From BD1-7 clade bacterium (GTDB taxonomy: Bacteria; Pseudomonadota; Gammaproteobacteria; Pseudomonadales; DT-91), in assembly GCA_902705835.1 (NCBI GenBank), contig CACSIN010000008.1, positions 42,508 to 77,783 of the forward strand: a stretch of 35,276 nucleotides of DNA, written 5' to 3'. The notes under the pieces were generated by a model. It had not been told where the DNA came from and searched no databases. It saw nothing but the letters and a program-made list of their open reading frames with translations. This document shows, piece by piece, positions 23,373-30,908 of this stretch. Every line of letters begins with the position of its first letter. The first letter of the stretch is position 1. The position numbers and the translations under genes are program-made.

Positions 23373-23899
23373 AGGTATATGTGTTCTTTTAAGCTATTGA
23401 ATTAAAAGGTTTTTTGTAGATTTCTGAAAATCACTTACCCCTCCTGTTACCACTATAAAAACGTTACTTTTTCTAACCTATAAATTGAGTCGAATTGGGG
23501 ATGTAATTTAAATTATTAAAAAGTGTTAATACCTGCATTTGAGACAGTGAGACGTTTCGTTCTTGGATGAGGAACTGAACCCCCGTCCGCTATATTGTGA
23601 TTAGTTCGGAACGGTACTCAATGATTAAAAATCAACCACCATCGTGCAGAAAAACGGCCAAAATTGGCTAAAGCCATTCTCCCAAACGAATCCATTTGCA
23701 GTCTCTAAAACTAACTGCCTTCTAGAGCACGTAGCGCTTGCGTCTTTTCTGAATATTTGTGAGTTGCCCCTACCCACTACCTTGAAACGAATACCTTAAA
23801 TGCGCAGTTTTTGGCTGTAAATATCCATTTTTTACTACATAAGATATTGATAAATATACAAATATGTCCATTTTCATGCGCAGTTACTTTTTGGGGGTA

Positions 23900-23929
23900 T
23901 TGCAATATAGATAACTCCGGAGTTATAAA
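23900..23929 (+). promoter_or_regulatory. Promoter with embedded operator for the HicB-like operon
   Basis: TTGCAA (-35, 23900-23905) and TATAAA (-10, 23924-23929) are spaced by 18 bp. Between them, reaching into the -10, is a perfect 16 bp palindrome, ATAACTCCGGAGTTAT (23911-23926). The first gene encodes a ribbon-helix-helix domain, a fold that binds such palindromes, so autorepression is the natural reading. Promoter assignment is by eye. Confidence 0.6.
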
Positions 23930-23961
23930 TAGAGCCTTAAGACTTACTAGGAAAAATTGAC

Positions 23962-24372
23962 ATGCGTTACCCCATTATTGCGACAGTGCTTGATTTCGAT
24001 CACTATCAGATTCAGGTGCCCGATATGCCCGGTTGTCTTGGCGCAGGTATCTCGTTAGATGAGGCGATGGATAATATTCGAGTAGCTATGGATGACTACC
24101 TGCTTACCTTAGCAGAACGTGGAGAACGCCCGCCACACGCTACCTCGCTTGATGAAGTCGTAGGTGATCAGACTTATGAAGAGGGTATTCTCGGCTTCGT
24201 GGATATTGATACGGTGCCCTACATGGGGATGACCGAAAAGATCAATGTCACCCTGCCGACGTTACTCGTTAAAAAAATTGATCAAGCAGTCCGCCACGGA
24301 CACGGCAAAAACCGCTCAGCGTTTCTTGCCGAGGCAGCGTTGGAGCAAATACACAGGCTATTTCCCCGGTAG
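23962..24372 (+). CDS. HicB-family antitoxin-like protein with C-terminal ribbon-helix-helix domain
   Basis: 136 residues. The N-terminal HicB domain reads YPIIATVLDFDHYQIQVPDMPGCLGAG, then a helix beginning LDEAMDNIRVAMDDYL (1-55). The C-terminal KINVTLPTLLVKKIDQAV plus NRSAFLAEAALEQI (~93-131) is a ribbon-helix-helix DNA-binding domain, the standard architecture of HicB antitoxins that repress their own operon. No hicA precedes or follows: upstream is ~360 bp of non-coding DNA and downstream, after 6 bp, an unrelated 142-residue gene. It may therefore neutralise a different toxin, or serve purely as the operon repressor. Confidence 0.85.
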   Translation: MRYPIIATVLDFDHYQIQVPDMPGCLGAGISLDEAMDNIRVAMDDYLLTLAERGERPPHATSLDEVVGDQTYEEGILGFVDIDTVPYMGMTEKINVTLPTLLVKKIDQAVRHGHGKNRSAFLAEAALEQIHRLFPR

Positions 24373-24378
24373 GCGGGA

Positions 24379-24807
24379 ATGACCATGAAAATGCTGCAAT
24401 TCCCGAAGGAGGTCTTACTGAAAAAGCGCAAGAGAGCCTTATCTGAATTTGCCAGTGAAGCGGAGTGGAAAGACACGTTACTGACCAATCTAACGAAATT
24501 GCTAGAAAGGAACCCAAAAATGTATCGTTCCTACGGTCCATATTGGTGGGGTATAAAGCGATTGTTGTGCGAAGGTGGCTATGCCGGTTTTGAGAACGTT
24601 ATCGATCCTAATCAAGATTACATGATCGTGTACAGCACTCCAGCAGATATGATCACTGCTGCTGTGGTGTATTCAGAAGTTCGTGGTGGTTCTTTGGGAG
24701 CAACGACGATGCACGATTGGTATGCAAGAGATGGCAATGCGCTAGCTGCATTCACCTACCTACTGCGCGATTACGAACTTGAAGCACTAATTTACAAGGA
24801 CGCATAA
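24379..24807 (+). CDS. Unknown protein in HicB-led operon (142 aa)
   Basis: Not recognised. It starts 6 bp after the HicB-like gene with GGCGGG as a weak ribosome-binding site; Met4 is an alternative start. The sequence is compact and looks soluble: a basic N-terminus (LLKKRKRALSEFASEAEWKDTLL), an aromatic patch YGPYWWGIKRLL (~52-63), IVYSTPADMITAAVVYSEV, and MHDWYARDGNALAAFTYLL near the C-terminus. There is no signal peptide or membrane segment. Position directly after an orphan HicB-type regulator makes a toxin or effector role worth testing; nothing in the sequence proves it. Confidence 0.65.
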   Translation: MTMKMLQFPKEVLLKKRKRALSEFASEAEWKDTLLTNLTKLLERNPKMYRSYGPYWWGIKRLLCEGGYAGFENVIDPNQDYMIVYSTPADMITAAVVYSEVRGGSLGATTMHDWYARDGNALAAFTYLLRDYELEALIYKDA

Positions 24808-24808
24808 T

Positions 24809-25324
24809 ATGTTTTCAAACATTCAAATTGAGACAATCGATCACACTTGCAACGAAGCCGAGTGCTTACGAATGCAGCTAGCGGCTCAGCGTGTAAAAGA
24901 TACAAATACTGAACCTGTGCTTTCTGAGTTAACAGATATCAACGATGTTGAAGCACCAGCAGCCTCATATCATGATGACTTACCTGCTTTTGAAAATTCA
25001 GGTGTTAATCATTTCCGGGTCATGCTTGATGAAATAACAATAGGGGTTATTCATTCTAGCGCGCAGCAAACCTATGGCAGCATCAGCGATATCATATGGG
25101 AGAATTCACACACACCGACAACTGTGTGGAGAGCGTTAGGTCCGGCTCATCAGAATCGAAGTTGCAGAGCTGAAGAACGGGCAAGTATCTTCAACGTTTT
25201 ACATGCGCTTATCGAGCAGCTGGAATACTGCAACACTTGTGGCGGTCTAAATTGCAGCGGGCATATGCACGATGATGAAATGTGCCAAAGTTGTGCGACA
25301 CAACATTGCGGTATTGTGTATTAA
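24809..25324 (+). CDS. Unknown protein with Cys/His-rich C-terminus (171 aa)
   Basis: Not recognised. AAGGA within the end of the preceding gene serves as its ribosome-binding site and the genes are 1 bp apart. The N-terminal ~130 residues are acidic. The last ~35 residues are dense in potential zinc ligands: CNTCGGLNC, GHMHDDEMC, QSCATQHC, with C-x2-C, H-x-H and C-x2-C spacing, suggesting one or two structural zinc sites. It is the last gene of the HicB-led operon; ~105 bp separate it from yggL. The codon use looks ordinary. Confidence 0.65.
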   Translation: MFSNIQIETIDHTCNEAECLRMQLAAQRVKDTNTEPVLSELTDINDVEAPAASYHDDLPAFENSGVNHFRVMLDEITIGVIHSSAQQTYGSISDIIWENSHTPTTVWRALGPAHQNRSCRAEERASIFNVLHALIEQLEYCNTCGGLNCSGHMHDDEMCQSCATQHCGIVY

Positions 25325-25430
25325 ACTTTTCGATGGAATGCCGTTAAACTGTGTCGACCGAGCGCGATTTTAGCTTGTATTTTCCTGCCCATAACGCTGT
25401 TTACTCACTTAACCCTCAGAGAACGAATCG

Positions 25431-25766
25431 ATGACAGATATAAAGCGTAGCCGCCGCTTGCGGAAAAAATTATACCTCGACGAGTTTGCCGTGAAGGGAT
25501 TTGAAATTTCTGCGACTTATGAGCGCTTGAATCCAGCAGAGATGGATCAACTAATGGAGAAGCTAATAGACTTTGTAGAATCACATGACTTATGTATCGG
25601 TGGTGGCATGGGATCAAAAGAGATGGCGTATTTTGTCACGTCCAATTTACGATTTGATTCAGCAACGCAACAGAATCGCCTTGCATTTGAAGAGTGGTTC
25701 AAAGGCGTCACCATGTTAACCGATTTCTCGATCGGTGAGCTGGTTGACGCCAATGACCTAGGCTAG
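25431..25766 (+). CDS. yggL: YggL family protein (DUF469)
   Basis: 111 residues, the usual length for YggL. The signature RSRRLRKKLYLDEFAVKGFEIS at residues 6-27 matches the E. coli pattern R-S-R-R-L-R-K-K-x-x-x-D-E-F-x-x-x-G-F, and the C-terminal WF/GVTMLTDFSIGELVDAN resembles the family's conserved end. YggL has been described as binding the 50S ribosomal subunit. In E. coli it sits next to trmB; here it is among accessory genes. Its TAG (25764-25766) shares the palindrome CTAG with the stop of the convergent ankyrin gene. Confidence 0.85.
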   Translation: MTDIKRSRRLRKKLYLDEFAVKGFEISATYERLNPAEMDQLMEKLIDFVESHDLCIGGGMGSKEMAYFVTSNLRFDSATQQNRLAFEEWFKGVTMLTDFSIGELVDANDLG

Positions 25767-28042
25767 ATTGTGTAATCCATTCTCGGTATAAGCGCTAACG
25801 CTTGGCTGACCTTAGTCGCCCGTGTTAGCTCAGCATACTCCCATAGGTTTAATGTTCTTTTGTAATGCGGATCTAACCAAGTCTGGTACAAATCAGCACC
25901 GTGACTAAGCATAACGTTAACAATATCGGCTTCGTCTAAAGCAATCGCATACTGCAAGGGAGACATTAACCCCGCTCGATTTCCTCCCTGAATTGCGCAA
26001 GCATCTGCCCCACTCTCTATCAACAATTTGGCAATACCGCGGTGCTGATCAAGGTCTGTATGTGTCTGAAAATGTTCCGTCACAAGTTCCATTTCTGCTT
26101 TACTTAGATTGCGAAAAACGCCATCTTTTTCAAGATTATCCATATTCTGTTGAACAGCTTTGGCGTTGATTCCCAACATACCATTGGAATAACGTTTTAA
26201 CGTTTCTAAGGATGCCAATGATCCTTCATCTTTTGAAAGGTAATACGCCAAACAATCTGGGTTTTCAGACATCTCGATCAGTCGCATACAGTTGAACAAG
26301 GGCGTTATATCTGCAGTCGTTGCACGAAGGTTGATATCTGCCCCGAGTTCAATGACTTTGGTCACTACATCTAAACGTCCAGATTGAACGGCATAGTGAA
26401 TAGGGGCGAGCTTTCTTTTATCAGTAACACGATTGATCGTATCAGAGCTGTGTTGTTTGGCAGAAATTATTTGAAAGATACTGTCGTCGTAAGGTCTTAA
26501 ATCTTCCGTCAATAGGTCGAGCAAGCCCAACGCTGCAAGAATTGGAGTGTCCCCAGAATCACTTTCCACATTGACACTAGCGCCAGAGTCTAAGAGTTTT
26601 GCAACAATCTCAGGCTCTTTACACTCACTAAAATGGATGAGTTGATGAGTACGTTTAACTCTGTTAACTGCCTGGATATTGATACGCTTATTGGGCGTCT
26701 TGTAATCGGGGTCAAGGAGTGTATTGCGACCAGCTTCTCTATCAAACAAGTTGGCCTTTACATTGGCATTCATCTCTTTGTTTGGCGTTGGGTAGTTTAC
26801 TCCAGGAAAGAGACCTGCTTCAGGGAATGCGTGAGGTAAATCTCTAGCGATTCGTTCGATTTCCCAATCTTCTATGACATCTGCTGCTTTTGCTGATGCT
26901 TTGTCGACTCCAGGGGTGCGGGCTTCATAGCCTAGGGTTATTAGATGATTTTTAGCTTTTTTCATCAGCACTTTGTCTGGCTTTGTTTGATTTGCTGAAA
27001 TAACTATGGCTTCCATACAAATAGGTTTTTGCAGATCTCCGGCACGGAAACAACTCCATTCAAAAGCTGTTGTATAAAGTACTTTTGCATTCGCTAAATC
27101 ACCGTTAAACACGTGCCAGCGGGCGTCATGTAACGCAGTAAAAAGGATGACCAGATTGCCGTGCTTAGATTGCTCGGCAAACTGCCACAGTGTATCCAAT
27201 GCCTGCCTGCTATTTCGTTTTACCCGTGCATTTTTGGGTTGTTCTCTGAGTAGGTTTTGTTGGAGGTAGGAAATGGCTGGAAATAGATGTTGTGTCTCCC
27301 GCATAGCCTTTTCCTGGTATGGGAGAACATGTTCATGAAGCGAACCCTTCAGCCTGCCTTGCTTTAAAGCCAACACAACGCGTTGAAACAAATATGAATT
27401 TAGCTGCATTACTCGGTCAAGAGAGGACGCGATAAGTAACAGGCTACGCGTTCTAGCCATTCCTTTATCATTTGCGGCAATTTGATTGATAGAGCCGAAA
27501 CTTGGTATGTGTGTGGACGTAGCCCAGAGGTTTATTAAGTCTTGTTGCTGCTTATCTTGCTCGCTTACATAGTGTTTCCATTCGGTAGAGCCCGAATTTA
27601 ACCAATCGATTAAGTTTGCTGTGCATTTACCATCACCTGAAAAAAAGACCTCGAGCGGATCGATATTAAGATCATTACAGATGTTAGAGATCAAGTTCGA
27701 TATATTTTGAGGAAAGAATCCTCGGCATAAAACCTCCACTGCTTGTTGTCGATTGAGCGACTCGAAGGTTATTTCTCGTACCATAACTGCATACTGATCA
27801 AGCAAACTGAGAAGAGCGTTTGCAACCCGCTCACCAAGCTGGGGCATGATTCTATTGTTAAGGGGTATCTTGATTAGCTCTTCAATGAAGTAGCTGATGT
27901 ATAAATGGTTCGGCGATAGCTCTCTGGACTGATCATCCAATTTTTTGCCTAGCTCTCGGTCAATACCTTTAGTATCTAGCGCCGAAGCAACAGCACGAAT
28001 TATCTCTATAGAGCGGGGCAAAGGTGTTTCAATCATTTCCAT
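25763..28042 (-). CDS. Large alpha-helical protein with C-terminal ankyrin repeats (759 aa)
   Basis: The start is placed at ATG 28040-28042, overlapping the end of the HicA-like gene by 14 bp. An in-frame ATG at 28162 exists, but its extra 40 residues are read from DNA coding for the HicA-like protein. The first ~460 residues are helical without a recognised domain. The C-terminal ~300 contain at least three ankyrin-type units: EIVAKLLDSGASVNVES with DTPILAAL; LAPIHYAVQSGRLDVVTKVI with LGADINLR; SPLQYAIALDEADIVNVML with SHGADLY. Ankyrin repeats mediate protein-protein contacts, so this is likely an adaptor or a sensor/effector with a helical N-terminal domain. No signal peptide. Confidence 0.8.
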   Translation of the reverse strand: MEMIETPLPRSIEIIRAVASALDTKGIDRELGKKLDDQSRELSPNHLYISYFIEELIKIPLNNRIMPQLGERVANALLSLLDQYAVMVREITFESLNRQQAVEVLCRGFFPQNISNLISNICNDLNIDPLEVFFSGDGKCTANLIDWLNSGSTEWKHYVSEQDKQQQDLINLWATSTHIPSFGSINQIAANDKGMARTRSLLLIASSLDRVMQLNSYLFQRVVLALKQGRLKGSLHEHVLPYQEKAMRETQHLFPAISYLQQNLLREQPKNARVKRNSRQALDTLWQFAEQSKHGNLVILFTALHDARWHVFNGDLANAKVLYTTAFEWSCFRAGDLQKPICMEAIVISANQTKPDKVLMKKAKNHLITLGYEARTPGVDKASAKAADVIEDWEIERIARDLPHAFPEAGLFPGVNYPTPNKEMNANVKANLFDREAGRNTLLDPDYKTPNKRINIQAVNRVKRTHQLIHFSECKEPEIVAKLLDSGASVNVESDSGDTPILAALGLLDLLTEDLRPYDDSIFQIISAKQHSSDTINRVTDKRKLAPIHYAVQSGRLDVVTKVIELGADINLRATTADITPLFNCMRLIEMSENPDCLAYYLSKDEGSLASLETLKRYSNGMLGINAKAVQQNMDNLEKDGVFRNLSKAEMELVTEHFQTHTDLDQHRGIAKLLIESGADACAIQGGNRAGLMSPLQYAIALDEADIVNVMLSHGADLYQTWLDPHYKRTLNLWEYAELTRATKVSQALALIPRMDYTI

Positions 28043-28250
28043 AACGGGCTTCACTATTCTTGATTCGGTTGATTTCACTACGAAAGTTGGCATATGCATG
28101 GCAACAGCTAGGTGTCTTGGATACAGCGATGACTTTCCCATTAGGTGATATAAGCTTCGCATGCTTCTTACCGTTCTTATAGACCCATTGCACTTTCGTT
28201 AGCTTCCTGATTGTGACGTTAATGTCTTTGTTATTGCTATATCGTTTCAT
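28029..28250 (-). CDS. HicA-like small protein (73 aa)
   Basis: ATG at 28248-28250 with GAGGT eight bases upstream, a good ribosome-binding site. The segment IRKLTKVQWVYKNGKKHAKLISPNGKVIAVSKTPSCCHA (residues ~14-52) has the HicA/dsRBD-like layout: helix, then two strands around a conserved Lys-His (compare GSHH in HicA), P-N-G turn, V-S-x-T-P, helix. No HicB-type partner is adjacent; instead its stop overlaps the start of the ankyrin gene, indicating coupled translation. It may be an RNA-binding toxin-like protein or a co-opted RNA-binding subunit. Confidence 0.65.
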   Translation of the reverse strand: MKRYSNNKDINVTIRKLTKVQWVYKNGKKHAKLISPNGKVIAVSKTPSCCHAYANFRSEINRIKNSEARYGND

Positions 28251-28346
28251 GTTTACCTCAATGGATGTTTCAGTTCTTGAGGAAAATACAGAATTAGTTG
28301 TGTTGATTCTGCCAAGTGAGTGGCGGAAAAACTTGTTTTCTAATAG

Positions 28347-28365
28347 GCGGCAAAAAACTGCCGCC
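28347..28365 (-). terminator. GC-rich hairpin after the 46-residue peptide gene
   Basis: Seven-base-pair stem (GGCGGCA and TGCCGCC) with a five-base loop, 14 bp downstream of the peptide gene's stop on the minus strand. There is no proper U-run, so it may act as an attenuator between the peptide gene and the HicA-like gene. Confidence 0.45.
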
Positions 28366-28378
28366 CATGGTGAATCGC

Positions 28379-28519
28379 TTACTTTCCTTTTCCTTTGGTA
28401 GGGCCGTTTCCACGACCTCCGCCAGATGGTTTCCCTGAGCCGCTTGGCCAGTTACCGCCAGGGCCAGGGTGACTTGATGGTGGTTTGGCGAAATGTAATG
28501 GATTCAGTGTGTTTGACAT
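28379..28519 (-). CDS. Small Gly/Pro/Ser-rich peptide gene (46 aa)
   Basis: ATG at 28517-28519 is preceded by TGAGGAAATAATC, an excellent ribosome-binding site, and a GC-rich hairpin follows the TAA. The peptide opens MSNTLNPLHFAKPPSSHPG, continues with PGGNWPSGSGKPSGGGRGN, and ends in a lysine-rich GPTKGKGK. It has no cysteine and no membrane segment and is probably disordered and strongly basic. It lies on the same strand ~130 bp ahead of the HicA-like and ankyrin genes. Function unknown: possible RNA/DNA-binding peptide, antimicrobial or signalling peptide, or modified-peptide precursor. Confidence 0.55.
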   Translation of the reverse strand: MSNTLNPLHFAKPPSSHPGPGGNWPSGSGKPSGGGRGNGPTKGKGK

Positions 28520-28889
28520 GATTATTTCCTCAGTAGGGTGTCCAGGATTGGACGCCCCTTAAAGTATCTGAGGGCACTTTTGACGTCACGAAAGTCAGTG
28601 GCGGGAAAACCCAAATTTTATTTTTGTACTTATGAATCATTGAGTTGTTGTGATTTCTGGCTGAATGAATATGTTTACCCTATCTACTCTTTGCGAAGAG
28701 TTAAGTGGTGTTAATCTATAGGTTCGTTAGCGTGTTTGTGCGAATTAAAGGGCGTGTATAGCTCTGTCATAAGCCCTTGATCGTGATTTCGCAAATTGGT
28801 CTTCAACATCACCATGCGTAGTAATCAATCTGTAAAGCAAGCATTACCTACTCATAGTTATTTCAATAAGAACTACTGATAAATTACTT
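28520..28889. other. Intergenic region between the divergent peptide gene and DUF262 operon
   Basis: About 370 bp expected to hold two divergent promoters. The only structure I see is a perfect short hairpin at 28686-28701 (ACTCTT, loop TGCG, AAGAGT). The DUF262 gene start at 28890 has no recognisable Shine-Dalgarno. Confidence 0.45.
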
Positions 28890-30908
28890 ATGGAGAAAGT
28901 TATCAAATCAGAACTCCTGAATGAAATAGAAGCACTTCTTGGACAATATCGACCTTCTTTTGAAGAACAACCCGATATTCCGTTGAGTAATATGTTCTCA
29001 AAGCTGCAAAATATTGCAGCCAGTCAAAATGCTCTAACACTAAAGCCAATTGGAGATTTATTGGCGTTGAACTTCTTTGTCGATGATTATCAGCGGGGTT
29101 ACAAGTGGCTACCGCAACAAGTTGAAGCACTACTCAACGATATCCATGAATTTTCACCCGGCAAAAGCGGGTTCTATTGTCTGCAGCCCGTTGTCGTAAA
29201 ATATCATGAAGCATCTGACCGAAATAACCGTCAAGCATGCTGGGAATTGATCGACGGTCAGCAACGTATCACCACGCTAGGTATGATCATGCGTTACCTA
29301 GGGAGCCCCGTATATTCGATAGACTATAAAACGCGAACCTCTAGCACGACTTTTATCGAGCAATTTCTAGAGGGAACGTTAGATTATGAAGATTGGGATG
29401 CTTTTTTGTGCTCACAAGATCTAGAACATAATTACCGAAGTAGTGATCTAGACAACGTTGATAATTACCATTTTTTTCGAGCATATCGTGTCATTCATGA
29501 CTGGTTTAATTCTAGCGATCGTTTCGAAGATGAAAGTTCGCGCAGTGAGTGGTTAGACAAGTTATTGAACCATACTCGAGTCATTTGGTACGCTGCACGC
29601 AGTTTGAATGAGGCAGTAGGCAAGCAACAGTCCATTGATATTTTTATGCGCATTAACAGTGGAAAGATTCCATTGACCAATGCAGAGTTGTTGAAAGCTC
29701 TATTTATTCACCATATATCAAATACTCACGACCCATTACTTGCATCTATGCAGCAAGCGGAATTGAGTCAACAGTGGGATGATATAGAGCGCGGCCTGCA
29801 AGAAAACTCGTTTTGGGCTTTCTTACAAGATGCCACTAAAGCATCACCAGCCAATGCTACACGTATAGAATTGTTATTTGATTTAGTGAGCGGGCAATTT
29901 CAAGGTCGATCTAAAAAGGGTGGCGAACACATTGATCCATTCTTTTCATTCAATTTCTTCTCTCAACGCATTGGTCAATCTGATTCCGCGCCACGTCAAG
30001 AAGTACTCCATTATTGGCACCAGATTAAGCAGGGATATTATCGCTTAAGAGAATGGTATGAAAACGATGAGTTATACCATCTCACAGGTTTTCTAATATC
30101 TCGCAATATTCGTCCAATTGCAGAGTTATGGGCGCTCGCAGAGGAGAAGTCAAAATCGAATTTTGCTGATGAATTACGCCAGATAATCGGTAGTACTATC
30201 AGTGGCTACTTTCGTGTTTCAGGTTCAAAAGAGTTAGATTTCACTCAGGTCCAGTATGGAGGCAATGGTGATCGGCCCAAACTGATATCGCTATTAATAT
30301 TATTCAATATCGACCTTCATCGAAAGCAAGGTACCCGGCTGGCATTCAATACTTATAAACGGGTTCAATGGGATTTAGAGCATGTTCATGCCCAAAACTC
30401 GAAATCATTGACTGACGATAAAGAAAGGGAGGCATGGTATGCGGATCAGGAATCAATCATTGCGTCCGAAGATGTTCCGGAAGGACTCAAAAAGCAAATG
30501 TCTGACGCCTTAGGTAAGTGGCATAGCGCTCAACAAAGTAATGAGTTAGCCGATAGCCTTAATGACCTCAAGAGTCATTATCAAAAACTATTCGATACAG
30601 CTTTTGGAGCTTCTAAAGATAACGAGTCTGACTCACTTGATAACCTTTGTTTATTACCGTCGTCCGTGAATCGCGGCATTGGAAACCATATATTTTCTGT
30701 CAAACGGCAAATGATTATTGAGTATGAAAGAGAGTATGCAGGTGGTGGTGAATTTTTTATACCTGTGGCGACTCGATTGCTATTTTCAAAATATTTCAGC
30801 CCTTCGGTAACTCAGATGCATAAGTGGTCTCAGCCGGATCGTAAAGGGTATCGAGAAGCAATGATTAAGTGCTTTACATCCTACGGGCTCACCGGAGATT
30901 TAACATGA
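28890..30908 (+). CDS. DUF262-DUF1524 protein (GmrSD-like)
   Basis: 672 residues. The N-terminal DUF262 domain carries VDDYQRGYKW (64-73), ELIDGQQRITTL (119-130) and the F-x-R-I-N-x-G motif FMRINSGKIPLTNAELLKALF, the ParB/Srx-like nucleotide-binding fold found in GmrS and in SspE/BrxU-type effectors. The C-terminal DUF1524 HNH-type nuclease region has WDLEHVHAQNS (His498, His500) and SLDNLCLLPSSVNRGIGN with F-x-x-K-R downstream. In GmrSD-type systems NTP hydrolysis gates DNA cleavage, often of modified phage DNA. It is coupled through ATGA (30905-30908) to a second DUF262 protein, so the two likely act together. Modification specificity is unknown. Confidence 0.88.
   Translation: MEKVIKSELLNEIEALLGQYRPSFEEQPDIPLSNMFSKLQNIAASQNALTLKPIGDLLALNFFVDDYQRGYKWLPQQVEALLNDIHEFSPGKSGFYCLQPVVVKYHEASDRNNRQACWELIDGQQRITTLGMIMRYLGSPVYSIDYKTRTSSTTFIEQFLEGTLDYEDWDAFLCSQDLEHNYRSSDLDNVDNYHFFRAYRVIHDWFNSSDRFEDESSRSEWLDKLLNHTRVIWYAARSLNEAVGKQQSIDIFMRINSGKIPLTNAELLKALFIHHISNTHDPLLASMQQAELSQQWDDIERGLQENSFWAFLQDATKASPANATRIELLFDLVSGQFQGRSKKGGEHIDPFFSFNFFSQRIGQSDSAPRQEVLHYWHQIKQGYYRLREWYENDELYHLTGFLISRNIRPIAELWALAEEKSKSNFADELRQIIGSTISGYFRVSGSKELDFTQVQYGGNGDRPKLISLLILFNIDLHRKQGTRLAFNTYKRVQWDLEHVHAQNSKSLTDDKEREAWYADQESIIASEDVPEGLKKQMSDALGKWHSAQQSNELADSLNDLKSHYQKLFDTAFGASKDNESDSLDNLCLLPSSVNRGIGNHIFSVKRQMIIEYEREYAGGGEFFIPVATRLLFSKYFSPSVTQMHKWSQPDRKGYREAMIKCFTSYGLTGDLT

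Larger units (their letters stand above)
23203..23961. other. Long non-coding stretch: terminator, tmRNA-like 3' end, HicB promoter
   Basis: About 760 bp without a convincing gene. From left to right: A/T-rich leader of the HipA-like gene; terminator 23316-23339; tmRNA-like 3' end 23358-23372; a T-arm-like sequence near 23571-23590; then A/T-rich DNA ending in the promoter and palindrome of the HicB-like gene. The open frame 23208-23405 shows no coding character. Confidence 0.5.

Noticed and set aside
23208-23405. Plus-strand 65-residue open frame
   Set aside because: It runs through the terminator and the tmRNA-like end, has no ribosome-binding site and its sequence has no protein-like pattern.
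24379-24807. HicA toxin as partner of the HicB-like gene
   Set aside because: The 142-residue product lacks the HicA size and the GSHH-type strand motif.
28043-28162. N-terminal 40-residue extension of the ankyrin protein
   Set aside because: It reads the HicA-like gene out of frame; the HicA-like frame has the better ribosome-binding site and protein-like sequence.
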